This document shows positions 43,607-51,954 of a stretch of 64,000 bases of DNA, piece after piece (position 1 is the first letter of the stretch; each line of letters begins with the position of its first letter). Made by a program: the position numbers and the translations under genes. This DNA is from CAZXVU01 sp964644465. GTDB taxonomy: Bacteria > Chlamydiota > Chlamydiia > Chlamydiales > SM23-39. The stretch lies in contig CAZXVU010000001.1 of the NCBI GenBank assembly GCA_964644465.1, forward strand, positions 1 to 64,000. Reading direction: 5' to 3'. The notes under the pieces are model-generated. The model was not told the origin of the DNA and made no database searches. It was given only the letters and a program-made list of their open reading frames with translations.

Positions 43607-44011
43607 ATGTACCCAATGATTATTTGATTCTTCTCTAGCAGAACCGACTTTTATATTGCAAATCACCTTACGAGAACTTGCAGGAATTGAAGACTCCGAT
43701 TATAGTGGGGCAAAAACCATCAAAGACTATCATGGTCAGAATCGCCTAGCTATCTTATCCCTCGCTCTAATGCTACTTGCCTTTACTTAGCATTCCTAAG
43801 TAAAATTTTTTTTTGCTTTATAGAGACTGTCAACAAATTAAGCAGCTACGCAGATTTTGAGTCATTTTCGATGAAATTTTGCGAGACTTGGGCTCGACAT
43901 ATGCCAAAGGCCCATAGACGAGACCTAGACGCGCAAAAGATCGCGAAAAGGGCCAAAAGATGCGACTGATAAATTTGTTGAAAGTCTCCAAGATTTAAAA
44001 TTGGAAATTAT
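43607..44011. other. Intergenic region between divergent genes
   Basis: About 400 bases without a gene. The right half (43823-43988) is a small inverted-repeat element described separately. The left part holds an A/T-rich stretch with a T-run at 43806-43815 but no confident promoter. The MFS gene begins 23 bases after the element, so the element lies where that gene's promoter should be. Confidence 0.5.
43823..43988. mobile_element. MITE-like 166-bp element with 17-bp terminal inverted repeats
   Basis: GAGACTGTCAACAAATT at 43823-43839 is the inverse of AATTTGTTGAAAGTCTC at 43972-43988 with one mismatch. The 132 bases between have no coding frame but contain further complementary stretches (TTTTGCGAGACTTGGGC and GCCCATAGACGAGACC). 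The size and terminal repeats suggest a non-autonomous transposable element or IS remnant. No target-site duplication is evident and no transposase is in the window. Confidence 0.55.
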
Positions 44012-45241
44012 ATGTTTAACAGTGGGCTTAAGTACCTACTTCTCATTATTACTATCTTTATTGCGGCATGCATTGAAACTGATATATATTTGCCCGCTTT
44101 TCCAGATATGATGGCTTATTTTCATGCGTCAGAAGATGAAATCCAGAGTCTTCTTACATGGAATTTCGTCGGAATCTGCGCATCAGGGCCTTTATATGGA
44201 CCTGTCTCCGATTCTTTTGGACGTAAAAAACCTCTTCTTGCAGCTTTGGGTCTCTTTTTAATTGGAAGCATCATCACTCTGTATGCTGAGAGCTTCGATC
44301 AGATGCTTTGGGGCCGGCTCTTACAGGGATTGGGCAGCGGCGGCTGCTTTACATTGGGAACCGCGATCCTTTTTGACGCATTTAAAGCGGAGAAAGCAAT
44401 CAGCGCACTCAATCAGCTCAATTTAATCATCCCCTTTATTATGGCTGGAGCGCCGATGTTGGGAGGCTATCTCAATCAGGCCTATGGTTTCCGTTCCAAC
44501 TTTTTAACGATTGGAATTTTCGTCCTTGTCAGCTTTCTCATCTGTTTATTTTTCTTCGATGAAACTTTGGCAAAAGAAAAAAGAGCGCCCTTTCAGACTA
44601 AAAAGATCTTGGGCGATTTCAAGCAAGCCTTGACCTGCCTCCCTTTCTGGCAGCTCACCATCATCATCAGCTTCATGTTTGCAGGCTACCTTGCCTTTCT
44701 TTCAGGAACAGCGGTTCTCTTTGTCGTCGACTTTGGGATGAGCAAACAACTGTTCCCCTTTTTCCAAGCTGCAATCTTAGGAGCTTGGCTTGTAGCCAGC
44801 CTGAGCTCTACCCGCGCCATTCGGAAATGGGGAACCCAGAGAATCAAGTATATAGGAACACTGCTACTCGCCTTAGGAGGTATAGAATTAGCGCTCATTG
44901 CTTGGATCGCTCCCCAAAATCCCTATCTTTCAACAGCGGGTATGATGCTTTATACTTTTGGATGCAACTGGACAATGGGTCTTTATTTCCCCGAAGGAAT
45001 GGGATTATTGCCAGATATTAAAGGGGTGACTGCCAGCTTATTGACTAGCGCCCGTCTTCTCTTCACCGCTTTGATTGTCGCGCTCGCCAGCGCACTCTAC
45101 AACGGGACCATTTTTCCAATCATTGGAGTGATTATAGGAACTTTAGCTGTCATCCTCCCGATCATTTTCTTCTATGAAAGATGGCGCAAGACAAGCCCCC
45201 TGGCTCTTGAAGCTGAAAATGCCCCCGGAGGATTTCATTAA
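44012..45241 (+). CDS. Bcr/CflA-type MFS drug-resistance transporter
   Basis: A 409-residue protein with 12 hydrophobic segments. Landmarks of the Bcr/CflA (DHA1) group are IETDIYLPAFPDM in the first segment, GPVSDSFGRKKPLL as the MFS loop 2-3 signature, and GRLLQGLGSGGCFTLGTAILFD as motif C-like. It probably exports drugs or metabolites, or sulfonamide-like compounds, in exchange for protons. Substrate unknown. The start follows a MITE-like element by 23 bases, and no good ribosome site is visible. Confidence 0.9.
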   Translation: MFNSGLKYLLLIITIFIAACIETDIYLPAFPDMMAYFHASEDEIQSLLTWNFVGICASGPLYGPVSDSFGRKKPLLAALGLFLIGSIITLYAESFDQMLWGRLLQGLGSGGCFTLGTAILFDAFKAEKAISALNQLNLIIPFIMAGAPMLGGYLNQAYGFRSNFLTIGIFVLVSFLICLFFFDETLAKEKRAPFQTKKILGDFKQALTCLPFWQLTIIISFMFAGYLAFLSGTAVLFVVDFGMSKQLFPFFQAAILGAWLVASLSSTRAIRKWGTQRIKYIGTLLLALGGIELALIAWIAPQNPYLSTAGMMLYTFGCNWTMGLYFPEGMGLLPDIKGVTASLLTSARLLFTALIVALASALYNGTIFPIIGVIIGTLAVILPIIFFYERWRKTSPLALEAENAPGGFH

Positions 45242-45246
45242 GCTTT

Positions 45247-45681
45247 TTAAGTGGGAACGCTGACTTCAACCCAGCTACCGCCATGTTCTTCCTCTTCTTC
45301 TGCCCCCGAATCATTTCGGGGGTGGAATTGAAAGTCCATTGCTTTCTGCTTGTCTAAATTTGCAGAAGATGTGACAGACTTTACGCTTTTACACAAAGCA
45401 CATAGCCGTTCTATACAGGCAATGAAAATTTGGTCCATGCTTTCTTGGAGAGCTTTTGAAAGAAATTCACTATTCTCTCTAACGTATTCCTGCACTTTAT
45501 CTTTTAAAGCTTGGAGTTTCGAGCAATCTTCGCTGGATAAAATTTTCGGAATGATGGCAGAGGCTACATCGGCAACGACTGGAGAATCTCCATTCCCAGG
45601 CATTGGGAGAACTAAACGATCGAAAAGATTGAGGAGACTATCTTTTGCCTCGATGATTTTTTCTTGAACTGCTGAAGACAA
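45247..45681 (-). CDS. Hypothetical protein with acidic C terminus
   Basis: A 144-residue helical protein without signal peptide or membrane segment. It has two Cys pairs near residues 88-96 (CIERLCALC) and a strongly acidic stretch (EEEEEH) near the C terminus. The TTG start at 45681 is supported by GAGG five bases upstream and by the lack of any other start before residue 27. No family is recognised. It lies convergent with the MFS gene, five bases away. Confidence 0.6.
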   Translation of the reverse strand: MSSAVQEKIIEAKDSLLNLFDRLVLPMPGNGDSPVVADVASAIIPKILSSEDCSKLQALKDKVQEYVRENSEFLSKALQESMDQIFIACIERLCALCKSVKSVTSSANLDKQKAMDFQFHPRNDSGAEEEEEHGGSWVEVSVPT

Positions 45682-45792
45682 TCGATCCTCGAAAAATGGA
45701 AAAACATTCTATATTTTCTAACAGTTATGGGGAATATAAAAAAATTTTCAGAACTTGTAAGAAAATCTAAATCCCTTTAAAAGAAGTTTCAT

Positions 45793-46311
45793 ATGGGTAC
45801 GATTACGAACGTTGGAAAAATCGTTAAGACAAGTGGCTATTTGCCTCCCGTTGGGAGCCAAGCCCCTGACTTCACTGCAGTGAAAATCGATCTTTCTGAA
45901 TTCACTCTGAAAGAATGCCTCGGGAAAAAAACGATATTGAGCATTTTTCCTAGCCTAGACACCTCTACTTGCGCCATGGCCATGGTTCGGTTCAATCGGA
46001 TCGCAGAACTCATCGAGAATGTGTTAGTCGTGTGCGTTTCAGCAGATCTCCCTTTTGCCCAAGAGCGTTTTTGCGCAGCCAAAAAAGTAAATACAGTCCT
46101 TCCTGTATCTACCTACCGAAATCCTGAATTCGGAGAAAAATACGGCGTTACTATGCTCGACGGACCCTATCAAGGTCTATTTTCCCGCGCGATCGTTCTT
46201 TTGAACGAAAAAGGGAAAATCATCTACACAGAGCAGGTCACCGAGTTGACCGACGAACCTAACTACGATGCCGTTTTAGCGGCTTTTCGAAAAGACTCAG
46301 AAAGAAAATGA
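45793..46311 (+). CDS. tpx: Thiol peroxidase
   Basis: A 172-residue peroxiredoxin of the Tpx (atypical 2-Cys) subfamily: GSQAPDFTAVK, the peroxidatic Cys in PSLDTSTCAMAMVRFN, and the resolving Cys in SADLPFAQERFCAAKKV. It also has the late YGVTMLDGPYQGLFSRAIVLL segment. It reduces hydrogen peroxide and alkyl hydroperoxides with thioredoxin. Length is typical. Its 3' end overlaps the convergent SnoaL-like gene by 49 bases. Confidence 0.95.
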   Translation: MGTITNVGKIVKTSGYLPPVGSQAPDFTAVKIDLSEFTLKECLGKKTILSIFPSLDTSTCAMAMVRFNRIAELIENVLVVCVSADLPFAQERFCAAKKVNTVLPVSTYRNPEFGEKYGVTMLDGPYQGLFSRAIVLLNEKGKIIYTEQVTELTDEPNYDAVLAAFRKDSERK

Positions 46312-46703
46312 GCATCTCCTAACTGCATGAGCATGCCCAAAGAATCCATCTGCTCCCATTCCTCAATGATCTTTCCATCCATGATCCGATAGAAACTCAT
46401 CCCATAGACTTTGATTTGTTTGCCAGTCGGAGGGATTCCTAGGAAAACTCCCTTATGGGTCACGAGACCATCCCAGCGTACAGCCACACTATTGCTTGCA
46501 ACAACCAGATCCCGGATATCGACTTTCCAGTCTGGGAACGCCGTATGAACAGCTAGAAGAAACTCTTTCATCAAAGCTATGTTTTTCCCAGTTTGGCTGC
46601 CCAAATAGTAGGTAAAATCAGGTGCTGCATACTCTTCGAAAGCGTGCAAATCTGCGCCATTCCAACACTTTTCAATATATTTCTTTACAAGCGATTCATT
46701 CAT
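46263..46703 (-). CDS. SnoaL-like ester cyclase family protein
   Basis: A 146-residue NTF2-fold protein with the SnoaL pattern: CWNGADLHAFEEYAAPDFTYY, FLLAVHTAFPDWKVDIRDL, VAVRWDGLVTHKGVFLGIPPTG and YRIMDGKIIEEWEQMD. Such proteins are commonly annotated as ester cyclase or polyketide cyclase, but most bacterial members have no known substrate and no polyketide genes are nearby. It sits tail to tail with tpx. Confidence 0.85.
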   Translation of the reverse strand: MNESLVKKYIEKCWNGADLHAFEEYAAPDFTYYLGSQTGKNIALMKEFLLAVHTAFPDWKVDIRDLVVASNSVAVRWDGLVTHKGVFLGIPPTGKQIKVYGMSFYRIMDGKIIEEWEQMDSLGMLMQLGDAHFLSESFRKAAKTAS

Positions 46704-46771
46704 ATGAGTTCTACTATCTCACTTTGACAATCATTTCATCAATTAAATAATTTATTATAACTTAATATCAA

Positions 46772-46800
46772 TTGTAATATTAATTAATTTCGTATATAAT
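46772..46800 (+). promoter_or_regulatory. Promoter (TTGTAA-17-TATAAT) of the anchored hypothetical
   Basis: TTGTAA at 46772-46777 and a perfect TATAAT at 46795-46800 are separated by 17 bases, in a very A/T-rich stretch 32 bases before the ATG at 46833. AAGGA lies close to the start. Confidence 0.65.
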
Positions 46801-46832
46801 GTTAGTTATTAATATAATAAGGAATATAAATT

Positions 46833-47357
46833 ATGACATCACCACTTAAATCAGACTTTTATAATCTATTCCAAAAAGTAGACGATCGATATACCCGAGA
46901 GATCGCACTCAATAAAACTCTCGAGAAAAATGACAAAACAAAAACGACCCGTCTTGCAGCTCATTCCGCCATTCTTTCAGGATCTCAATATTGTATACGT
47001 CATGCCTGTATTGGAAAAGCAGCATGGCCAAAATGGAATAAAGACGCGCCTCAATCTCTTTTCAGCGCAGAAGTGAGAAACACTGCAACGACCCTTATTG
47101 GCGATCTCCAAGCTATGAAAGAAAAACACGCTGCAATAGCTGGAACACCTGAGCTCATCGATCCTCCCCTAGCTGCTTTAAAAACATTAAGGCAACTAGC
47201 TGACGCAAATGATCCTAAAGAACCTGCTCAAAAAGAAGTTTCAACGCAGACAATGGATCCACCTACCAAGGCAAAGAAATCCAACTATTTTTGGTACGCA
47301 GTTGCTGCAGTTGTCACTGTCGTGACTGTCGGCGTTTTATGCTCCAAGCGTAAATAA
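46833..47357 (+). CDS. Hypothetical protein with C-terminal membrane anchor
   Basis: A 174-residue protein: a soluble, helical N-terminal domain (residues 1-120), a polar Pro/Lys linker, a single hydrophobic segment (residues 151-168, FWYAVAAVVTVVTVGVL) and a terminal CSKRK. The layout is that of a tail-anchored protein. No family is recognised. It has its own promoter and is followed after two bases by the GNAT-like gene, so they form an operon. Confidence 0.7.
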   Translation: MTSPLKSDFYNLFQKVDDRYTREIALNKTLEKNDKTKTTRLAAHSAILSGSQYCIRHACIGKAAWPKWNKDAPQSLFSAEVRNTATTLIGDLQAMKEKHAAIAGTPELIDPPLAALKTLRQLADANDPKEPAQKEVSTQTMDPPTKAKKSNYFWYAVAAVVTVVTVGVLCSKRK

Positions 47358-47359
47358 TC

Positions 47360-47932
47360 ATGGTTTCGATATCTGCTCTTTCTTCCGAACAGCCACAATT
47401 CAAAATAGAAGAAATTGGGGTGAAACAACACCCTCAATTGATTCTCAAAGCCAATTGTTGGAGTTCCATTGCATTGAAAAAATATAAGATGGCCGTTTCT
47501 GATGACGAAAGGTCCGAATTTTCCAGTTGCAGCTCCGTTTGCGGGATGATCATCGAAAATTTAGACAAAGATTCAAAGTCCTATGTTTGCAAAGACCTTA
47601 AAGGAAGAGTACAAGCAATCATGGTGCTCAACATGAGCCCAAGAGATTTTGGATTTACAAACTACATTTTTATGGATTGTCTGGTTACACATCCAAGGAA
47701 TATCCGTTCTTCTCTGAATGATGATGAAGTAGGAAAAGTCAAAGGAGCCGGAATTGCCCTCTCGCTATTTGCGGACAATCTAGTTCTTCAACTCCAAAAA
47801 GATGGAATCTACTTAAGCCCTTTGAGGCTTTCTAAGTCCTTTTTCAAAAATAGGGGCTACGTACCTAAAGACAATGGCGAGTTATTTAAAACAGCTCAAA
47901 AAATTGAACAAATGCAGAAGATGGTAGCTTAG
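47360..47932 (+). CDS. Hypothetical protein, possibly GNAT acetyltransferase-like
   Basis: A 190-residue soluble protein. The order of segments recalls a GNAT fold: DLKGRVQAIMVLNM as strand 4, MDCLVTHPRNI as the start of the acetyl-CoA site, KVKGAGIALSLFADNLVLQL as the GxG-containing helix, and GIYLSPLRLSKSFFKNRGYV as the final strand and FYxKxGF-like turn. The pyrophosphate loop is not canonical (VKGAGIAL), so the link is tentative. Cotranscribed with the tail-anchored protein. Ends four bases into the convergent gene. Confidence 0.65.
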   Translation: MVSISALSSEQPQFKIEEIGVKQHPQLILKANCWSSIALKKYKMAVSDDERSEFSSCSSVCGMIIENLDKDSKSYVCKDLKGRVQAIMVLNMSPRDFGFTNYIFMDCLVTHPRNIRSSLNDDEVGKVKGAGIALSLFADNLVLQLQKDGIYLSPLRLSKSFFKNRGYVPKDNGELFKTAQKIEQMQKMVA

Positions 47933-49137
47933 AGAGAAGGCCTTAAGCACCACTGTTTCAAAAGAGCGAGAGTTAAGGGTTGGCTTAACGAGCGGGTAAA
48001 TGCTTTGAAGAGCAGGTTAGCTCTTTTGTCAAGACCTCCTTCTACATGAAGGGCTAAAAGATCTTCCCTTATTTTTTGCAAATCTTCAGGCAAAAGACTA
48101 TTTAAAAAACGATGGATCAATTCTCGTTGATCAATCAGTTCAGACGAAAATTTGTCCCAAGTCTCGGCTACACACTGTTCTGTTAATTCCTGTGAAGGTG
48201 AAGATAGGCTGGGTCCTCTAGAATTTTGAATGGCTGTCCTTAAAACTAAATAGCCTGCCTTCCAAATCGCATCGGCTTCGATATCGAACAGGCTGGATCC
48301 TTGACTGCTGCTGCTGCTAGCAGAGGATCTTTGGCTTCCTAAGAAGCTCTTCATCTGGTTTCTGAGTCTCTCACTCAGTTCATCGAGAGGAGAATCAGCT
48401 TTACGCCTCTTCACTTCTTGGCAGAAATTGCGGAACTGTAATTTCGAAGCGGGGAAGCTATCGCTGATCAGGTTTCCGATAAGCTGTCCATTTCTTCCTT
48501 CGCCTAAAGAAGAAATCCTTCTTAATTCATCAAATTTAGAAAGGACTTGAGCCACTGACGAGATCGACTCTCTCCGCGCTAAAATGGCTCTTCCTTCTCG
48601 GATCGCTTCCTGAAAAACAGAATACCGCACAGAATTTAGATACTTCTCTGCATTGCGGCAAAAATCAAGAGCGCTTTCCTTTGAAGAGCTATTCAAAGTG
48701 CTTTGCCTACAAATTTCAGAAACAACCTTTAAATAGACCCGTTTGGTTCCTGGATCTACTTCCATCTGATCCATGTAACTGCCAAAATCACTTTTGATCT
48801 TTGAATAAGACATGCTGGTGAAAGATGGGAGAAGTTCGGGAATGAGAGAAAGCTGCTCTCCTAAAGCCTCAGGTTCAATTTCGGGATCATCAGCAAAGCC
48901 TTGATCGATTTGGATATAAAGCGTCGGGATGTCTAAAACTTGTACAGGTACAGGTTTTGCGCTTGTGCGAGATAAAGCCAAAGCCTGAGTATTAACAATT
49001 GGCGGAGGAAGAGAAGGACCGGCACCTTTCTCCTCTTCTCTATCAGGTCCAACCACTCCCCTACGTTTGGGTGGAATAGGCGAAGAAAGAGGTTCTTGAG
49101 AATAACGGCTTTGTTTTTGTACAGGAGGAGTGCTCAT
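47929..49137 (-). CDS. Hypothetical protein with disordered N terminus, effector-like
   Basis: A 402-residue protein from ATG 49137 (MSTPPVQKQ); the frame opens at 49215. The first 75 residues are Pro/Ser-rich and probably disordered, a common feature of type III secretion substrates. The rest is helical, with a Ser run (SASSSSSQGSS) separating two parts around residue 280. No catalytic motif is visible. It is transcribed away from the cyclopropane synthase gene. Function unknown. Confidence 0.7.
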   Translation of the reverse strand: MSTPPVQKQSRYSQEPLSSPIPPKRRGVVGPDREEEKGAGPSLPPPIVNTQALALSRTSAKPVPVQVLDIPTLYIQIDQGFADDPEIEPEALGEQLSLIPELLPSFTSMSYSKIKSDFGSYMDQMEVDPGTKRVYLKVVSEICRQSTLNSSSKESALDFCRNAEKYLNSVRYSVFQEAIREGRAILARRESISSVAQVLSKFDELRRISSLGEGRNGQLIGNLISDSFPASKLQFRNFCQEVKRRKADSPLDELSERLRNQMKSFLGSQRSSASSSSSQGSSLFDIEADAIWKAGYLVLRTAIQNSRGPSLSSPSQELTEQCVAETWDKFSSELIDQRELIHRFLNSLLPEDLQKIREDLLALHVEGGLDKRANLLFKAFTRSLSQPLTLALLKQWCLRPSL

Positions 49138-49235
49138 AATCGCCAGAAATTTTACGCAATTGTTCTTTTTTTTGACAAGAATTCCTCGTTTGGACGGCAT
49201 TTTTTGAGTTGTCATTTAATGGAAATTGGTTTAGT

Positions 49236-49241
49236 TATAAT
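49236..49241 (+). promoter_or_regulatory. Probable -10 element before cfa
   Basis: A perfect TATAAT 26 bases upstream of the ATG at 49268, in the short region between divergent genes. The best -35 candidate (TTGTCA at 49209) is 21 bases away, too far for certainty. Confidence 0.4.
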
Positions 49242-49267
49242 TTGAGTTTAACCTTGGGTTTTTTACT

Positions 49268-50446
49268 ATGCACAGGACTCTAAAATTTGCACTGTATCTT
49301 TTTCTGATCACTTTTGCTATCAAAGGAGAATCTACTCCTAAGCAAGTAGTAGAAGAACTCCTGGCTTATGCCGATATAAAAATCAATGGCGATAGGCCTT
49401 CAGATATCCAAGTGCTTGACGACAGATTTTACTCCCGAATTATCAAAGATGGAGCCTTAGGCTTTGGCGAATCTTACATGGAAGGATGGTGGGATTCTGC
49501 AGCCCTGGATGATTGCATTTTCAAGATTCTCCATGCAGATCTTGAAAACAAAGTAAAACCCACTTGGAAAATGCGCTGGAATTATGTAAAAGCCAAACTG
49601 TTCAATATGCAGGAGAAAGGTTCCCGCAGCGCTAAAGTGATCGAACAGCATTACGAGCTAGGGGACGATCTTTACGAATACATGCTTGGCGATACTTTGG
49701 CCTATACATGCGCTTACTGGAAAAACTGTTCCACATTGGATGAAGCTCAAAAAGCGAAGTTCGACTTGATCGCTAAGAAAGTAGATTTAAAAGAAGGGAT
49801 GCGCGTCCTAGATCTTGGTTGCGGATGGGGTGGTTTTGCGAAGCATATTGCGGAAAATTATGGAGTTGAGGTCGTTGCGGTCAATCTTTCCGAAAAACAA
49901 TGCGATTATGCAAAAAAAATCTGCAAAGGTCTTCCTGTTGATGTGCGCAACCACGACTACCGAGAAGTTGAGGGAACCTTCGATCGGATTATCTCGATTG
50001 GATTGATGGAACACGTCGGTGTAAAGAATTACCGAGGTTTCATGGAACTCCTCAACAAGTGCTTGAAAGACGATGGATTGGCGCTCGTCCACACAATTGG
50101 CAGAGACACAACTGGGATCACCAGCAATCCGTGGATCAGCAAATATATCTTCCCTAACGGCCACCTCCCCTCTATTGCCCAATTCGGTCAAGCCATCGAA
50201 GGCTTATTTGTGATGGAGGATTGGCATAATATGAGCATCAATTACGATACGACTCTCGTTGCCTGGTTCAATAACTTCGAAAAAAACTGGGGAAAGCTTC
50301 AGGCAGAATATCCAGATCCATTCTACAAAATGTGGAAGTTTTATCTACTCTCCTGCGCCGGAGGCTTCAGAGCTAGAACCATTCAGCTTTGGCAAGTCGT
50401 CCTTTCCAAAAAAGGAGTCCTAGGAGGATATGAATCGATCCGATGA
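49268..50446 (+). CDS. cfa: Cyclopropane-fatty-acyl-phospholipid synthase with N-terminal signal
   Basis: A 392-residue protein similar to E. coli Cfa over its full length: IKINGDRPSDIQV, ESYMEGWWDSAALDD, HYELGDDLYEYML, SAM motif VLDLGCGWGG (residues 180-189). Residues reported as catalytic or bicarbonate-binding in Cfa are all present: Cys in YTCAYWKN, Glu in GLMEHVG, His in LVHTIG, Tyr in NYDTTLVAW. It adds a methylene from SAM to unsaturated phospholipid acyl chains. Unusually, residues 1-21 (FALYLFLITFAIKG) form a signal-like segment where E. coli Cfa has a short polar stretch. It overlaps the next gene by 17 bases. Confidence 0.92.
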   Translation: MHRTLKFALYLFLITFAIKGESTPKQVVEELLAYADIKINGDRPSDIQVLDDRFYSRIIKDGALGFGESYMEGWWDSAALDDCIFKILHADLENKVKPTWKMRWNYVKAKLFNMQEKGSRSAKVIEQHYELGDDLYEYMLGDTLAYTCAYWKNCSTLDEAQKAKFDLIAKKVDLKEGMRVLDLGCGWGGFAKHIAENYGVEVVAVNLSEKQCDYAKKICKGLPVDVRNHDYREVEGTFDRIISIGLMEHVGVKNYRGFMELLNKCLKDDGLALVHTIGRDTTGITSNPWISKYIFPNGHLPSIAQFGQAIEGLFVMEDWHNMSINYDTTLVAWFNNFEKNWGKLQAEYPDPFYKMWKFYLLSCAGGFRARTIQLWQVVLSKKGVLGGYESIR

Positions 50447-51797
50447 ACTTGAAGAAAACTACCAGTTAAAAAAACAAGGGATCGTCGAGGAAGTTCAGAA
50501 GAATCTCTTCAGTGGAACATTTGCCCTCAAAAAAAAGACGTCGAATTTATTCAGAGACAGAAAGGGCAGCCCCTCAAAAAAACTCGATGTTAAGCAGTTC
50601 AATAAAGTCATCTCAATTGATCCTGTGAATTTGATCGCTGAAATGGAAGCGATGATCACCTATGAGGATCTTGTCGATGAGACTCTTAAATACAACTGCC
50701 TCCCCCCTGTCGTCCCTGAACTAAAGACCATCACAGTCGGCGGCGCTCTTGTCGGGCTAGGCATTGAGTCCTCCTCATTTCGATATGGCCTGGTTCATGA
50801 GACGATCCTCGAAGTAGAAGTCCTATCAGGCGATGGAACGGTATTGACTTGCACTCCAGAAAATGAACATCGGGATCTATTTTTTGCTTTGCCCAATTCC
50901 TACGGAACTTTGGGATATGCCCTAAAAATCAAAATGAAGCTGATCCCGGCGAAAAAATTCATCCGGCTGACGAATCTCCGCTTCGACGATAGCAAAGTTT
51001 TTTTCGATAAGCTCCACGAACTCTGTTTAGAAAATCGGTCATTAGCAACAGATTCTTATATCGATGGAGTCATTTTTGACAAAAACGAGATGTACATCAT
51101 TTTAGGAGAATTTGTCGATCAGGCTCCCTACACAAGCAATTATACCTACATGAGTTCCTATTACAAATCGATTCGGGAGAAAGAAACCAATTATCTCACC
51201 GTCTACGATTATATTTGGAGATGGGATGCAGATTGGTTTTGGTGCTCCAAACATTTCGGGATGAACTATTCGCTGCTTCGCTTTCTATTTGGCAAATTCA
51301 TGCTCAAGTCCGCCATGTATTGGAAAATCATGCATTTTGCCTCTTCCAATTCCCTGATAAAATCTCTGATGCGTCTCTTTGCAAAGCCTTCGGAAAGCGT
51401 GATTCAAGACGTCTTGATTCCCGTTGGCAATGCTCCTCAGTTCCTGGTTTTTTTCCAACGGATGATTGGAATCACTCCCATCTGGATCTGCCCTTTTCAC
51501 TTCACCCATCCTGATCGGCAATATCCCCTCTTTACATTAGACCCCACCCTGCTCTATATGGATTTTGGGTTCTGGGATATCGTTCCCTCGGATAGGCCGC
51601 AAGGGATTTTAAACCGGACGATCGAGCAGACAGCAGTGGAAATGAAGGGATATAAGAGCCTTTATTCCGATTCTTATTATACGGAAGAAGAGTTTTGGCA
51701 GATCCATTCAAAAAGCGCTTTCACAGAACTGAAAGAGAAATACGATCCGAAAAGAGCTTTCAAAGATCTCTACGAAAAATGCGTGCATAGGAAATAA
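50430..51797 (+). CDS. FAD-dependent oxidoreductase, DHCR24/DWF1-like
   Basis: A 455-residue flavoprotein of the FAD_binding_4 family: SIDPVNLIAEMEAMITYEDLV, LPPVVPELKTITVGGALVG, GIESSSFRYGLVHETILEVE, then DLFFALPNSYGTLGYAL. This order and wording closely resemble eukaryotic delta24-sterol reductase (DHCR24/DWF1), as does the following LIPAKKFIRL. The start lies inside cfa, so the two are translationally coupled and probably act on the same lipid. In actinobacteria a comparable flavoprotein works with a Cfa-like enzyme to make 10-methyl fatty acids. That role, or sterol reduction, is possible here but unproven. Confidence 0.87.
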   Translation: MNRSDELEENYQLKKQGIVEEVQKNLFSGTFALKKKTSNLFRDRKGSPSKKLDVKQFNKVISIDPVNLIAEMEAMITYEDLVDETLKYNCLPPVVPELKTITVGGALVGLGIESSSFRYGLVHETILEVEVLSGDGTVLTCTPENEHRDLFFALPNSYGTLGYALKIKMKLIPAKKFIRLTNLRFDDSKVFFDKLHELCLENRSLATDSYIDGVIFDKNEMYIILGEFVDQAPYTSNYTYMSSYYKSIREKETNYLTVYDYIWRWDADWFWCSKHFGMNYSLLRFLFGKFMLKSAMYWKIMHFASSNSLIKSLMRLFAKPSESVIQDVLIPVGNAPQFLVFFQRMIGITPIWICPFHFTHPDRQYPLFTLDPTLLYMDFGFWDIVPSDRPQGILNRTIEQTAVEMKGYKSLYSDSYYTEEEFWQIHSKSAFTELKEKYDPKRAFKDLYEKCVHRK

Positions 51798-51801
51798 GAG
51801 A

Positions 51802-51951
51802 ATGATCAGAAAACTCCCCTCAGGAAAATATCGGCTTTACTCTCGTAAAAAGAACCCAAAGACGGGTAAACGGAGAAATCTAGGGACATTCAGCACCCGC
51901 GCCGGAGCAGAGAAGCATGAGCGCGAAGTGCAATATTTCAAAAGCCATTGA
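51802..51951 (+). CDS. Small basic protein, 49 residues
   Basis: ATG 51802 to TGA 51949-51951 encodes a 49-residue, Lys/Arg-rich protein containing YRLYSRKKNPKTGKRRNLG, GTFSTRAGAEKHEREVQYF and a final KSH. AGAG lies just before the ATG, and the gene begins four bases after the flavoprotein stop. From memory, very similar short proteins occur in many unrelated bacteria and are annotated as hypothetical; the pattern also resembles the N-terminal arm of phage integrases. Its function is unknown. It was too short for a usual ORF cutoff. Confidence 0.75.
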   Translation: MIRKLPSGKYRLYSRKKNPKTGKRRNLGTFSTRAGAEKHEREVQYFKSH

Positions 51952-51954
51952 ATA

